Positions 56,677 to 64,000 of a DNA stretch of 64,000 bases are shown one piece after another. The DNA is taken from the NCBI RefSeq assembly GCF_002777255.1, contig NZ_CP017634.1:1748903-1812902 (forward strand), in the 5' to 3' direction. A program made the translations under genes and the position numbers. Each line of letters starts with the position of its first letter. Within the stretch, counting starts at the first letter, position 1. This stretch comes from Candidatus Formimonas warabiya. Its GTDB lineage: Bacteria; Bacillota; Dehalobacteriia; Dehalobacteriales; Dehalobacteriaceae. The notes beneath the pieces are model-generated. The model ran no database searches. It was not told the origin of the DNA and was given only the letters and a program-made list of their open reading frames with translations.

Positions 56677-57123
56677 TCAGTAATTTTTGATCCTCCTAGT
56701 CCCCTTTATTAAATAAAAAGTAGCTAAGAAGCCAAATACCCCATGGGAAATTAAATCAAAGAGGACTTCCCAGTCCGCACGAAGCAGAATCGGCCTTAGG
56801 GATACCAGATTGGGAATCACAGCTACGTGAACGGTCCATAAAGCCAATGCGAAACCCACCCCTTTGAGATAAGGATAATCCATACCAAACCGCTGAAAGA
56901 TCATCACTAAAATAACACCGGCTAGGGCGCCGGCCAAAAAATGGATGATTATACTATACATAAACCGTAAAGCTGTTACTTCTGCAAAGGGAAACAGTAA
57001 TTGAGAAATATAATGTTCCGTCATGCTGGCTCTAAAAAATAGATAGCCCAAAAGATGAATAATATCATCACCTGCAGTGCCGATGAGCCCCCCGATGGTT
57101 CCCCTGAGTACGGTATCTCTCAC
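56677..57123 (-). CDS. Four-helix membrane protein, local paralogous family
   Basis: About 148 residues from GTG 57123, which is properly spaced from GGAGGT; an in-frame TTG upstream overlaps that site. Helices at about 6-24, 45-70, 78-100 and 120-140. It shares with the genes at 29544, 57145 and 59480 the Gly-rich start (LRGTIGGLIGTAGDDIIHLL), a Tyr-x-x-Lys-Gly turn (YPYLKGVG) and a C-terminal HGVFGFLAT. Function unknown. It is 21 bases from its paralogue at 57145 and in the same operon. Confidence 0.8.
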   Translation of the reverse strand: MRDTVLRGTIGGLIGTAGDDIIHLLGYLFFRASMTEHYISQLLFPFAEVTALRFMYSIIIHFLAGALAGVILVMIFQRFGMDYPYLKGVGFALALWTVHVAVIPNLVSLRPILLRADWEVLFDLISHGVFGFLATFYLIKGTRRIKNY

Positions 57124-57144
57124 GATTTGGCATACCTCCAAATT

Positions 57145-57657
57145 TTATTCTCTCTCGTCCGTTAATCTATGCAGAGGGCAGCTAAGCACAGAGGGTTTTG
57201 GTTTAAATAAATCCTTGTTTCCCAGCGTGATCACGGCTAGGGAAGAAACGACTCCCCAGAGAGTGCTTGTCAAACTTAAAGTCATGTTCGTCCTCGGATC
57301 ACGGGGATAGGTTTTGCCCGGCCCGATATTGGCAATGATGCCGCGAAATGCCCCCATGCCAATGAGGCCGGTAAGGCCGCCTTTGACCAGGTAATAATCT
57401 TTTCCGGTAAATGACAATAAATAGACCAAAGGAATTCCTAATAGGGAGGACATGACAAAGTCTGCCCCCGCGCCAAAATGCATGCCCGTCCTGCTGCGCA
57501 CTTCTTCTCTTGGCATAAAAATTCCCCCGATGATTTCCCCGTATCTTTTTGTTTCAATTCCTTTCCGAAAAAGGATTTCATTGAACACAGATTTAGGAAT
57601 ATTTCCTATAAACCCGCCCACTAAGCCAAGCATAATCCGGTCAGTAATCTTTTTCAT
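57145..57657 (-). CDS. Membrane protein, local paralogous family
   Basis: About 170 residues from ATG 57657, which has GGGGTGAT five bases upstream; the longer open frame has no site. It starts MKKITDRIMLGLVGGFIGNI, has a soluble loop with EIIGGIFMPREEVRSRTGMH, then the YYLVKGGLTG turn before helix 3 and a polar C-terminal tail with one Cys. The family pattern matches the genes at 29544, 56677 and 59480. Function unknown. It is the first gene of a two-gene operon with 56677. Confidence 0.8.
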   Translation of the reverse strand: MKKITDRIMLGLVGGFIGNIPKSVFNEILFRKGIETKRYGEIIGGIFMPREEVRSRTGMHFGAGADFVMSSLLGIPLVYLLSFTGKDYYLVKGGLTGLIGMGAFRGIIANIGPGKTYPRDPRTNMTLSLTSTLWGVVSSLAVITLGNKDLFKPKPSVLSCPLHRLTDERE

Positions 57658-57888
57658 GACATCACCCCAAGGATATTTTTTCCCGTCTGAGAAAGATTTA
57701 TTTAATAAAAAAGCCTTCTGGGCTTTTTCCTGATCCTGACACCGGCGCCGGATTGGGGAAAGTCCAAAAGGCATCACATTTTCTCATTATCGCCTCTATG
57801 ATAGGGCCTGCGAAAAGCATTGATTTCTCCAGAGCAGGAAAAACTTGTCTCGGCAAGGTTTTGGAAATTGCCGGGGGCAAAGACCCTT

Positions 57889-58197
57889 TTACCAGATATG
57901 TCCGTTTTGCCGGTAAACAGTGATCGCTTGAAGATTGGCATTAATTTGTTCCAGTCTTTGGCGAAGAGTCTCCATCTCCCGTTCTTTTTGCTGCTGCTGA
58001 TTCCGGATGGAAGGCATTTCTACTTCTACCTTGTCTATTTTCCTGTTTAAGGCTTCCTCCAACACCTCGCAGCGAATTTTAAGCCTTTTTACCTGGTCTT
58101 TTAAATTTCTCAGTTTTTCGCTGATGGTCCTTTGTTCTCCGATCAAATCATATTCCCAACGTTTTAGCTCATCGGCAACAAGACAAATCTCGTTCAC
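57889..58197 (-). CDS. Coiled-coil protein, 102 residues
   Basis: Almost entirely predicted coiled coil: two long helices with heptads (DELKRWEYDLIGEQRTISEK, LRNLKDQVKRLKIRCEVLEE and QQQQKEREMETLRQRLEQIN). No membrane segment and one Cys. It begins at GTG 58197, with GGAGG seven bases before. The family is not recognised. It lies between membrane-protein and zinc-ribbon genes and might form a structural or scaffold dimer. Confidence 0.7.
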   Translation of the reverse strand: MNEICLVADELKRWEYDLIGEQRTISEKLRNLKDQVKRLKIRCEVLEEALNRKIDKVEVEMPSIRNQQQQKEREMETLRQRLEQINANLQAITVYRQNGHIW

Positions 58198-58272
58198 CCT
58201 CCTACCTCCTTCAACCTTTAGGAAGAATTCCGGCTAATTTTATCCCATCCCGTACCTTTTGGCACCTGGGAT

Positions 58273-58446
58273 TTATTGCCTTCCGGGGCAAGGGCTTTTG
58301 AAATAATATCCGCATAATTCGCACTGATAGGCGTATTCCAGCAGCCCTTTTGCCATTGCGGCCAAGAGTGAGATACTGGGGCCACAGGTTTTCAGATGAG
58401 AACTATGGCATCTGGGACATGCCAATCCTTTATCCTGCTCATCCAT
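58273..58446 (-). CDS. Small zinc-ribbon protein, 57 residues
   Basis: From ATG 58446, which has GGGAGGTG upstream. Two CxxC motifs (ACPRCHSSHL and QCELCGYYF) frame a hydrophobic middle (PSISLLAAMAKGLLEYAYQ), a treble-clef or zinc-ribbon layout. It ends FKSPCPGRQ. No family name is known to me. It may bind nucleic acid or be a metal-linked redox protein. Confidence 0.7.
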   Translation of the reverse strand: MDEQDKGLACPRCHSSHLKTCGPSISLLAAMAKGLLEYAYQCELCGYYFKSPCPGRQ

Positions 58447-58683
58447 ACGTTCACCTCCCTTCCCCAAACATTCATCACCAGGAGGCAAAATCTTTCCCAA
58501 AGATTACATCAGGGCCCTTTCCTCTTCACTTTTTTTATTCTTATTGTACCTCCATTACCGCCAGAATTGAAGAGAAAAAAAGCAAGGAGAAGTTTGTCAG
58601 TAAATTAATTCTGTACCGACAAAATACGCAGTAGGAATAAAGTTCCAGATGTCGAACAACCCGAAACGAAAGGAGGTGAAAAA

Positions 58684-58815
58684 ATGGCTGTAAACAAAAA
58701 AGAAGCGAAAGCTGCTCCCGCAGCATCGAAAGTTTCCAAGAATCAGGGCACCACAAAAACCTCAAAAACCTTAACGGCAGGTGCTTCTGCGCCGAAGACA
58801 AAAAAAGGAAAATAG
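58684..58815 (+). CDS. Small Lys/Ala-rich basic protein, 43 residues
   Basis: ATG 58684 follows AAAGGAGGTG by six bases. The product begins MAVNKKEAKAAPAASKVSKN and ends PKTKKGK, strongly basic and low-complexity, like small histone-H1-like or sporulation-associated proteins. An intrinsic terminator follows directly, so the gene is independent. No family is assigned. Confidence 0.7.
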   Translation: MAVNKKEAKAAPAASKVSKNQGTTKTSKTLTAGASAPKTKKGK

Positions 58816-58830
58816 CATGGTGTGTTTCTG

Positions 58831-58858
58831 GGCCACCCTTTTGGTGGCCTCTTTTTTT
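58831..58858 (+). terminator. Terminator of the small basic protein gene
   Basis: Stem GGCCACC/GGTGGCC with a CTTTT loop, followed by CTTTTTTT. Confidence 0.85.
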
Positions 58859-58883
58859 CCGGAGGTCAAAGAATGATTTTTCC

Positions 58884-59141
58884 GTGATAATTCAGGGGCG
58901 GAATGGGATAAACTATGTGCACATACCCGGGGAAAAAAGGAGCTGTATCAGGGTGGCCTATAAAAAACCGTTTGGGGATGATTTATCCGGCCAGGAAAAT
59001 AATGTGAACTCCGTTGCCAGACGTGTATCCATGGCCTTTGAAACCGCTGAAGATGATCTATCCACGGAAAGAACGAAACAAAGGGGAAAAGATGAAGAGT
59101 CTCTGAAGAAAAAGTCCTGGCTTCAGAGACTGTTAGGGTAG
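58884..59141 (+). CDS. Hypothetical protein, 85 residues
   Basis: The frame is open from GTG 58884 to 59141. The text reads like a real protein (GINYVHIPGEKRSCIRVAYK, SVARRVSMAFETAEDDLSTE, KKKSWLQRLLG). The start is doubtful: the nearest GGAGGTC site precedes an ATG in another frame that stops after four codons. A start at an internal GTG (58916) or a small frameshift is possible. Function unknown. Confidence 0.5.
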   Translation: MIIQGRNGINYVHIPGEKRSCIRVAYKKPFGDDLSGQENNVNSVARRVSMAFETAEDDLSTERTKQRGKDEESLKKKSWLQRLLG

Positions 59142-59479
59142 CATTGAATACCCCGGGTATGTTCTCTTTGGTTCATTCGACTTCCCATCCGACATTTTAT
59201 TTAAAATAATTTTTTTATTGAAAATTTTCTAAATTCACTAGCAATTATTACATGTCCGTGCTATAATTTACAGTAGCAATAAATCAATCCTCTTTCTGCA
59301 ACCTCCTTTTAGGAGGTCTTTTTCTTTTCAAAAGAACAGCCGCCTCTCTGAGGCAGCTGTTTTTTTCTTTTTGGTTTCAAATTTAGGTGAATACATTTTT
59401 CGATTACACAAATATTATTACCATGTCAACCCGTGCATCCATCCCATCGAAGCAATGGAAAACTTCTGGAGTGATCATT
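59142..59479 (+). terminator. Gene-free stretch with two terminator hairpins and a promoter-like box
   Basis: TATAAT at about 59263 follows an AT-rich tract. Terminator 1: ACCTCC/GGAGGT with four-base loop then CTTTTTCTTTTC (59301-59328). Terminator 2: ACAGC..CCTC/GAGG..GCTGT then TTTTTTTCTTTTT (59336-59372). A short transcript ending at the first hairpin, or stacked terminators for upstream genes, would explain them. Confidence 0.6.
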
Positions 59480-59920
59480 TTGAAAAAAGATATTATTATC
59501 GCAGGCGTATTAGGGGGAGCCGTGGGAAATATCGCTAAATTGGCCCTGGCTTTTATTTTTCATTATCTAGGCTACATTGACTATTCCTTCGGGCACATCG
59601 CTGCCGGATATTTTATCCCCTCTACCAATATTAACGATACCCTTTCTCTGGTAAACGGCTATATCAGCGATTTTGGTTACGCCGGCGGGCTGGGCATATT
59701 GCTTTTACTGATTTTGAGGTCTACCGGTTTTTCTTTCGCCGCTGTAAAAGGCCTTTTATTGGGCAGTATGATTCATGTTCTTAACAATGGGGTCCTGCTC
59801 TTTTCCAATATTAACGGACTCCCTGAGCTGACACCTTTAACCCACTTTATCCTCTTGTTTCCCACGATGCTTTTCGGCTTAACCACCTGCCTGTTTCTGA
59901 AACGCTTTTATAGGAGGTGA
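59480..59920 (+). CDS. Four-helix membrane protein, local paralogous family
   Basis: About 146 residues from TTG 59480, which follows GGAGTGAT by four bases; the longer frame lacks a site. It begins MKKDIIIAGVLGGAVGNIAK (TTG read as Met), has helices at about 5-25, 45-75, 85-105 and 115-140, the family turn AAVKGLLLG and the late LFPTMLFGLTT. It is closest in layout to 56677 and 57145. Function unknown. Its stop codon overlaps a perfect AGGAGGTGAT site that seems to serve the next gene. Confidence 0.78.
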   Translation: MKKDIIIAGVLGGAVGNIAKLALAFIFHYLGYIDYSFGHIAAGYFIPSTNINDTLSLVNGYISDFGYAGGLGILLLLILRSTGFSFAAVKGLLLGSMIHVLNNGVLLFSNINGLPELTPLTHFILLFPTMLFGLTTCLFLKRFYRR

Positions 59921-59923
59921 TCC

Positions 59924-60268
59924 CTGCGGCAAAAGGCGTCCTTCCTTAGGGCAATAAGGAAGGATACGCCAATTGGCGGACAGTGCTACCAGCGGATGCC
60001 CCGCCTGATCATTTTGGGCGGGCGGGCAATTCTTTCCTGGACAAAAATTTTGTTTAAAAAGCCCAGAAGGAATCTGAAAGCCAAAATTGCCGCCCAAATA
60101 TTGCTCCTGAACCATTCACCGATACTTTCCATTTTGTATCACCTGCTCATACCGATTTTCCAGGCCCGTTTCTTTTCCCTTTACTCTATTTTATGTTTAT
60201 TTCTCGGAAAAAAGCCCTGGTTTTATCGGGTAAAAAAATGCCTCTATTTTGCTTTTCTATTGAATTAG
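59924..60268 (+). CDS. Hypothetical basic protein, translationally coupled, unusual start
   Basis: In frame from CTG 59924 through ATG 59996 to the stop at 60268, up to 114 residues. The best ribosome binding site (GGAGGTGAT) points to the CTG; ATG 59996 has none. The product is basic (KILFKKPRRNLKAKIAAQIL) with hydrophobic C-terminal segments (SILYHLLIPIFQ, YSILCLFLG). A strong hairpin lies within its 5' part at 59946-59981. It could instead be non-coding read-through. No family recognised. Confidence 0.4.
   Translation: MRQKASFLRAIRKDTPIGGQCYQRMPRLIILGGRAILSWTKILFKKPRRNLKAKIAAQILLLNHSPILSILYHLLIPIFQARFFSLYSILCLFLGKKPWFYRVKKCLYFAFLLN
59946..59981 (+). other. Strong stem-loop GGCGTCCTTCCTTA/TAAGGAAGGATACGCC
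   Basis: Two nearly perfect 14-15 base arms around a six-base loop, without a T-run. It lies just after a ribosome binding site and may modulate translation or be a relic of a terminator. Confidence 0.5.
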
Positions 60269-61072
60269 CCGATTCTTCACCAGCACCAAGGGCAGTCTGA
60301 TCGTAAGCAACAAAAACAGGGCCAGCCAGACCAGGTCGCCGATCATGGCCCCCCTAACCTGTCCTAAAATCAGCGGTCTGATTACTTCCACAGCATGATA
60401 CAAAGGCGTCAACCAGGGAAGAAAACGAATCCCGGCCGGTAAATTGTCGATGGGGAAAAAGACTCCCGCAAACAAAAACATGGGCGAAATAAAAAGGGTA
60501 AAAAAATAGCCAAAAGAATCATAATTGGGCGCAAAGCTGGTCCAGATCAGGGATAGCACCGAAAAAACAGCCACCATTAAAGCCAAAGGGATGGGAAGGA
60601 AGAGGGCCCAAAATGATTTCACCACACCAAACATGGCCACAACGGCAAAAAACACCATTCCATACAAGACACCTTTAAAGGTGCCATACAGGATTTCACC
60701 CATAATCACATCATCCATGCTTACCGGGGTTGCCACCATGCCATGAAAGGTTTTTTGAAAATTCATCCGGGTGAAACTCCCGTAGGTCATTTCGTATGTG
60801 GTGGCAAACATGGCGGAAGAGGCAATCAGGGCCGGGGCCAAAAAATCCAAATAGGAGAGGCCGTTGACTTGGGTCACATAGGTCCCCAGGCCAAAACCCA
60901 TGGCCCACAAATATAAGACAGGTTCTACAAAGTTAAACATAATATTTGCTTTCCAGGTTTTTTTGAACACGACCATGTTCCGATAAAACACGCGCACCAC
61001 CAGGGGCCAGGATAAATCAGGGCGCCTGGTAAAGCCTTTGAGCAAATGCCTTTTTTCTCTCATCTTGATCAT
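60257..61072 (-). CDS. ABC-2 type exporter permease (NodJ-like)
   Basis: A 271-residue six-helix permease. Landmarks: FYRNMVVFKKTWKANIMFNF, VEPVLYLWAMGFGLGTYV, FLAPALIASSAMFATTYEMT, TPVSMDDVIMGEILYGTFKG and the end FLFAGVFFPIDNLPAGIRFL, LTPLYHAVEVIRPLI. These are typical NodJ/DrrB-type ABC-2 exporters of lipo-oligosaccharides, polysaccharides or drugs. It is seven bases downstream of its ATPase gene. Its 3' end overlaps the convergent gene at 59924 by 12 bases. Confidence 0.92.
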   Translation of the reverse strand: MIKMREKRHLLKGFTRRPDLSWPLVVRVFYRNMVVFKKTWKANIMFNFVEPVLYLWAMGFGLGTYVTQVNGLSYLDFLAPALIASSAMFATTYEMTYGSFTRMNFQKTFHGMVATPVSMDDVIMGEILYGTFKGVLYGMVFFAVVAMFGVVKSFWALFLPIPLALMVAVFSVLSLIWTSFAPNYDSFGYFFTLFISPMFLFAGVFFPIDNLPAGIRFLPWLTPLYHAVEVIRPLILGQVRGAMIGDLVWLALFLLLTIRLPLVLVKNRLIQ

Positions 61073-61079
61073 TTTTCCC

Positions 61080-62039
61080 TTATTCCTCTTCCTTCCCCAG
61101 ACTTTCTCCGGTCAGTTTCAGAAAAACATCTTCTAAATTTGTCGGTCTCAGCCTGCTGTAATGAATCATGATCCCCCATCTTTCTGCATTCGCCTGTAGC
61201 CGTCGCACAAGTTCCTCCCCCTCATTGGTAAAGAAGACTAAATCATCCCCCAACCTTTGCCTGGCCAGAATCAGTTCCCCTGAATTCTCGGTGAGGGAGC
61301 CTTCTAAACTTGAGTCGATCTCCAATTCCAGGGCTTCCTTGCCGACATGGCGTTTCATTAATTCCAGCGGCGTACCGTGGTCCAGTATTTCTCCCCGGTA
61401 GATCACCAGGAGCCGGTCGCACAATTGATGGGCTTCTTCCAGATAGTGGGTGGTGAGAAGCAGGGTGGTACCTGCTTCTTTTAATTTGCGCAGGCGCTGC
61501 CAGACCAGATGCCGGGCATAGGGATCCAGCCCGGTGGTAGGTTCATCCAGAATCAATAATTCCGGCTGGTTGATTAAGGCCCGTCCAATGGTCAGGCGTC
61601 TCTTCAGTCCCCCGGACAGGTGATCCACCACAGCATCGGCCTTATCAGACAGCTCCATAAAGGCCAAAATATCCTGAACCCGTTTTTTTGCTTCTTGCCG
61701 ATTGATTTTAAAGTAACCGGCATAGATCAAAAGGTTTTCCGTGACGGACAGATCCGGATCCAGATTATCCTCTTGGGGAACCACCCCGATCCTGGCCTTC
61801 GCTTTTCTGGCGCTGACCCGAATATCGGCGCCGAAAACCTCCAGGGTTCCGGAGGTAACCGGAGAAAAGCCGTAGATCATCTTGGCGATGGAGGTTTTCC
61901 CCGCCCCGTTGGGACCCAGTAAACCGAAGCATTCTCCCCGGTATACTTCAAAATTTACTCCTTTTACAGCAGGAAAGTCACCAAATTTTTTTTCTAAATT
62001 TTGCGCCGCCACAATGGTTCTGCTTTTTAATTCATCCAT
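61080..62039 (-). CDS. ABC transporter ATP-binding protein (NodI-like)
   Basis: About 319 residues from ATG 62039, five bases after GGTGGAG; an adjacent ATG and a longer frame exist. Walker A GLLGPNGAGKTS, Q-loop GVVPQEDNLDPDLSVTENLL, signature DHLSGGLKRRLTIGRALINQ, Walker B LLILDEPTTGLDP and H-loop TTHYLEEAHQLCD are complete. A C-terminal DrrA/NodI-type extension (about 230-319) ends RLRPTNLEDVFLKLTGESL. It powers the permease at 60257. The exported substrate is unknown. Confidence 0.94.
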   Translation of the reverse strand: MDELKSRTIVAAQNLEKKFGDFPAVKGVNFEVYRGECFGLLGPNGAGKTSIAKMIYGFSPVTSGTLEVFGADIRVSARKAKARIGVVPQEDNLDPDLSVTENLLIYAGYFKINRQEAKKRVQDILAFMELSDKADAVVDHLSGGLKRRLTIGRALINQPELLILDEPTTGLDPYARHLVWQRLRKLKEAGTTLLLTTHYLEEAHQLCDRLLVIYRGEILDHGTPLELMKRHVGKEALELEIDSSLEGSLTENSGELILARQRLGDDLVFFTNEGEELVRRLQANAERWGIMIHYSRLRPTNLEDVFLKLTGESLGKEEE

Positions 62040-62201
62040 CATTACTCCACCATTTGTCTTCCTTTTCGCCTGATTCGTTTTCATATATAATTAGATTTTA
62101 CGTGTTTTAGAAAAATTCTTCAAACAAATTCCAGGGTAATTTTATCTTTTACTTAAATATTGTGCTTGCCGGCATGGAATAATATCCTTGAGGTGATCAC
62201 T

Positions 62202-63080
62202 GTGGGCAGAAAAAGCTTATTATTTTGGAGTTTTATTATCCTATTTGCCTTATCCAGCACTTTTCTGGGCGGCTGTCGTAAAGGAGCCGAAAAAAAGCCT
62301 GCACCAAGCCAAGGAAAACAGGAAACCTCCCAAAAGCCAAAAGAACCGAAGGAATTAACCGCTATCAACAAAGAGATTGAAAGTATTCTGAAAGAGACCG
62401 AAAAGAAACTGGCCCTGCAAGATAAAACCGTTGGGGCGGCGTCTCAGAATAAACAAGACCAGGAATCAAAAACCTCCTCCCAACCGGGGGACAAAAAACA
62501 GGAGAGCCAACAAAAGAAAGAGGAGAAAAAGTCTCCGGAAAAAACCCTTCAAGATTGGTCCAAAGAAGAAAAAGCCATGGAGAACATTCATAAAAAGTGG
62601 AATTCCTTGGAAACCTCAGCGGTCAAAGCAGGGGCCGCCGATTCCTTAATTGAGGCATTTGAAACAGATTTAGATCGCCTGACCGGGGAAATTATGAAAA
62701 AAAGTATCCTGGGCACCCGCAATGCAGCCAATGAACTTTACGGAAACAGTACAAAAATTGCCAAGCTTTATCAAACCAACAACCCGCCGGATGTGGACAT
62801 GATGAAATATTTTACCCGAAAATCCCTGCTGAATATGGAAGAAGATCAGTGGGAAGGGGCCCGAAAAAGCGTCCAGGATCTGGAAACCCAATGGGATAAG
62901 GTGAAACCCATGATGGATGAAAAAACCGCTAAGCTCATCGCCCCAACGGATTATTCCATCCATGATTTTGCCCGGTCCATTGAGCAGAAAAACAAAGATG
63001 TGGCCCAAATCAAAGGAGAAATTGTCCTGACCAACATTGATCGGCTCACCAAAGAAATCCAAAAGGCACAACAAAAATAA
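62202..63080 (+). CDS. Lipoprotein with charged coiled-coil body
   Basis: About 292 residues from GTG 62202, six bases after GAGGTGATC. The lipobox LSSTFLGGC places the lipidated Cys at about residue 25. The mature part begins with a Lys/Gln/Ser-rich linker (about 25-130), followed by a helical domain with KKWNSLETSAVKAGAADSLI, FETDLDRLTGEIMKKSILGT and YFTRKSLLNMEEDQWEGARK. No enzymatic motif. It is probably an extracytoplasmic structural or binding lipoprotein. It is monocistronic, divergent from the ABC operon. Confidence 0.78.
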   Translation: MGRKSLLFWSFIILFALSSTFLGGCRKGAEKKPAPSQGKQETSQKPKEPKELTAINKEIESILKETEKKLALQDKTVGAASQNKQDQESKTSSQPGDKKQESQQKKEEKKSPEKTLQDWSKEEKAMENIHKKWNSLETSAVKAGAADSLIEAFETDLDRLTGEIMKKSILGTRNAANELYGNSTKIAKLYQTNNPPDVDMMKYFTRKSLLNMEEDQWEGARKSVQDLETQWDKVKPMMDEKTAKLIAPTDYSIHDFARSIEQKNKDVAQIKGEIVLTNIDRLTKEIQKAQQK

Positions 63081-63101
63081 AAAGCCCCCCAGGGCTTTTT
63101 A
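63078..63101. terminator. Bidirectional terminator between lipoprotein and DUF1992 gene
   Basis: AAAAGCCC/GGGCTTTT around CCCA, with T-rich sequence on the plus side and A-rich (T on minus) on the other. It lies at the end of both convergent genes. Confidence 0.8.
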
Positions 63102-63470
63102 TTTTACCAGTTTGCCAAGGATGCCGGTGCGGTACTGATTCCGGGCGGCATTTCCCCGGTGTCTCTTTTCCATGAGCAAATCAAATCGGAGGATTTTCTG
63201 ACGCACTTGCCTGGTTAAACTTTGCTTTTCCCCATCATCGGTACAGTAGTCAATCAATTCGTTTAAAGAGGCAATTTCCTTCCTCAATTCCATTTCTTCA
63301 GGAATCACATGGGCATTCTTTAGCACATGATACCCCATGCGCAAATCCTCCGGGATATGAGAGAGGTCTTCTATTTCCACCGGCTGGCCCATCAAAGCCA
63401 AATGATCAAACTCCCCTTTTTCCATGGCTTCCCGAATCTTTTGTTCCGCAATCTTCTCCATAATATCCAT
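63099..63470 (-). CDS. DUF1992 / DnaJ-related protein
   Basis: About 123 residues from ATG 63470 (an ATG at 63482 and a longer frame exist). It matches the DUF1992 family found as single-domain DnaJC28-like proteins: start MDIMEKIAEQKIREAMEKGE, then FDHLALMGQPVEIEDLSHIP, EDLRMGYHVLKNAHVIPEEM and ELRKEIASLNELID. There is no J domain. Function is unknown, with chaperone-related roles assumed from name only. The C-terminus is short and basic. Confidence 0.85.
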   Translation of the reverse strand: MDIMEKIAEQKIREAMEKGEFDHLALMGQPVEIEDLSHIPEDLRMGYHVLKNAHVIPEEMELRKEIASLNELIDYCTDDGEKQSLTRQVRQKILRFDLLMEKRHRGNAARNQYRTGILGKLVK

Positions 63471-63560
63471 AGAGGTGATCATCTCCCCGCCATAAGGTGT
63501 CCTCAAAATTTTTTTCTCCTTAAAATAAATTGTAACTGATGAGGAGAATTTTTAAAAGTT

Positions 63561-63592
63561 AAAAATCAAGAACGGCTTGAACGCCGTTCTTG
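63561..63592 (-). terminator. Terminator of the small basic protein gene at 63611
   Basis: Stem CAAGAACGGC/GCCGTTCTTG with a six-base loop, followed on the minus strand by ATTTTT. Confidence 0.85.
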
Positions 63593-63610
63593 ACAATTAA
63601 CCGGAATCCC

Positions 63611-63712
63611 TTACCTGCCAATCTTCCCGCCTCTGGCCAGGCCTTTGCTTTTAGAGCTCCCTTTGGCCCTGTCATTGGAAGATTTGGTCAGATGGCTTTT
63701 ATTTTTTTCCAT
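63611..63712 (-). CDS. Small Lys/Ser-rich basic protein, 33 residues
   Basis: ATG 63712 is preceded by GCGAGGTG. The product MEKNKSHLTKSSNDRAKGSS continues KSKGLARGGKIGR, strongly basic and disordered, similar in style to the 43-residue protein at 58684. A perfect terminator follows after 18 bases, supporting a real short gene between metK and the DUF1992 gene. No family is known to me. Confidence 0.55.
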   Translation of the reverse strand: MEKNKSHLTKSSNDRAKGSSKSKGLARGGKIGR

Positions 63713-63785
63713 CCCAGACACCTCGCTTCTTAATCCTTTCTTTATTGTGGCATCTGAAATTTTTTTTATGCTTGGTGGAAAAAAA

Positions 63786-64000
63786 TTATATATTTTTGGC
63801 GCTTTCCTTGAGCTCGTCCACCTTATCCAGGCGTTCCCAAGGCAAATCAAGATCTTCCCGTCCAAAGTGACCGTAAGCGGCGGTCTGCCCATAGATGGGC
63901 CGGCGCAGGTCTAATTCCTTGATGATGCCGGCCGGACGCAGATCAAAATGTTGGCGCACCAATTCCACCAGTTTCTCATCACTGATCTTTCCTGTGCCAA
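63786..64000 (-). CDS. metK: S-adenosylmethionine synthetase, C-terminal end (truncated by window edge)
   Basis: The minus-strand frame is open to the right edge. The C-terminal part reads [60 protein letters not shown] and ends ELKESAKNI, the characteristic end of MetK. It makes S-adenosylmethionine from methionine and ATP. The start and catalytic core lie outside the window. Confidence 0.95.
   Translation of the reverse strand, partial: GTGKISDEKLVELVRQHFDLRPAGIIKELDLRRPIYGQTAAYGHFGREDLDLPWERLDKVDELKESAKNI

Noticed and set aside
1..64000. tRNA or rRNA genes
   Set aside because: No cloverleaf-like or ribosomal sequence was recognised by eye; a tRNAscan run would be decisive.

Overview
The window looks like a chromosomal segment of an anaerobic, low-to-mid GC Firmicute of the class Clostridia (Peptococcaceae or Dehalobacteriia type). 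The reasons are strong GGAGG ribosome binding sites, frequent GTG/TTG starts, a Gram-positive type IV pilus operon, a MttB-family methyltransferase, a molybdenum aldehyde oxidoreductase with its anaerobe-type partner proteins, and small clostridial-type orphan proteins. The genus is inference; no rRNA or tRNA gene was seen. Most genes lie on the minus strand.

Left part (1-24 kb). A cell-surface DNRLRE protein runs in from the left edge, followed by a TSUP permease, a 41-residue orphan with its own terminator and a divergent polysaccharide deacetylase. A minus-strand operon then runs from 18.0 down to 3.2 kb: a PstS-like binding protein, a pilin, a large duplicated pseudopilin, a PilM-PilN fusion, a PilO-like protein, PilT, PilB, PilC, an OmpR/PhoB-type response regulator and an Ig-repeat surface protein. 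Divergent from it are a TPR membrane protein and the prepilin peptidase. Next come an ion-transporter-like permease and moeA, which sits behind a molybdenum cofactor riboswitch.

Middle part (24-45 kb). Two aldehyde dehydrogenases (one PruA-like), a chemotaxis receptor, a small membrane protein and a Rossmann protein precede a decayed stretch. That stretch holds an internally deleted flavin oxidoreductase beside an ArsR regulator, a trypsin-like protease split by an IS4-type insertion sequence, and a RAYT transposase with its REP-like repeats. Then comes a molybdenum hydroxylase operon (aldehyde oxidoreductase, flavin/dicluster protein, zinc-ribbon redox protein, possibly PpnP) behind a second Moco riboswitch, followed by PII and the ammonium transporter. 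moeA and the molybdoenzyme therefore appear to share control by cofactor level.

Right part (45-64 kb). Three regulators (sigma-54 activator, TetR, MocR) lead to a likely quaternary-amine cluster: sodium symporter, amidohydrolase and a non-pyrrolysine MttB homologue. The last two share an almost identical 66-bp promoter module. A histidine-rich 36-residue-repeat protein, paralogous four-helix membrane proteins, small basic and zinc-ribbon proteins, a NodIJ-like ABC exporter, a lipoprotein, a DUF1992 protein and the 3' end of metK complete the window.
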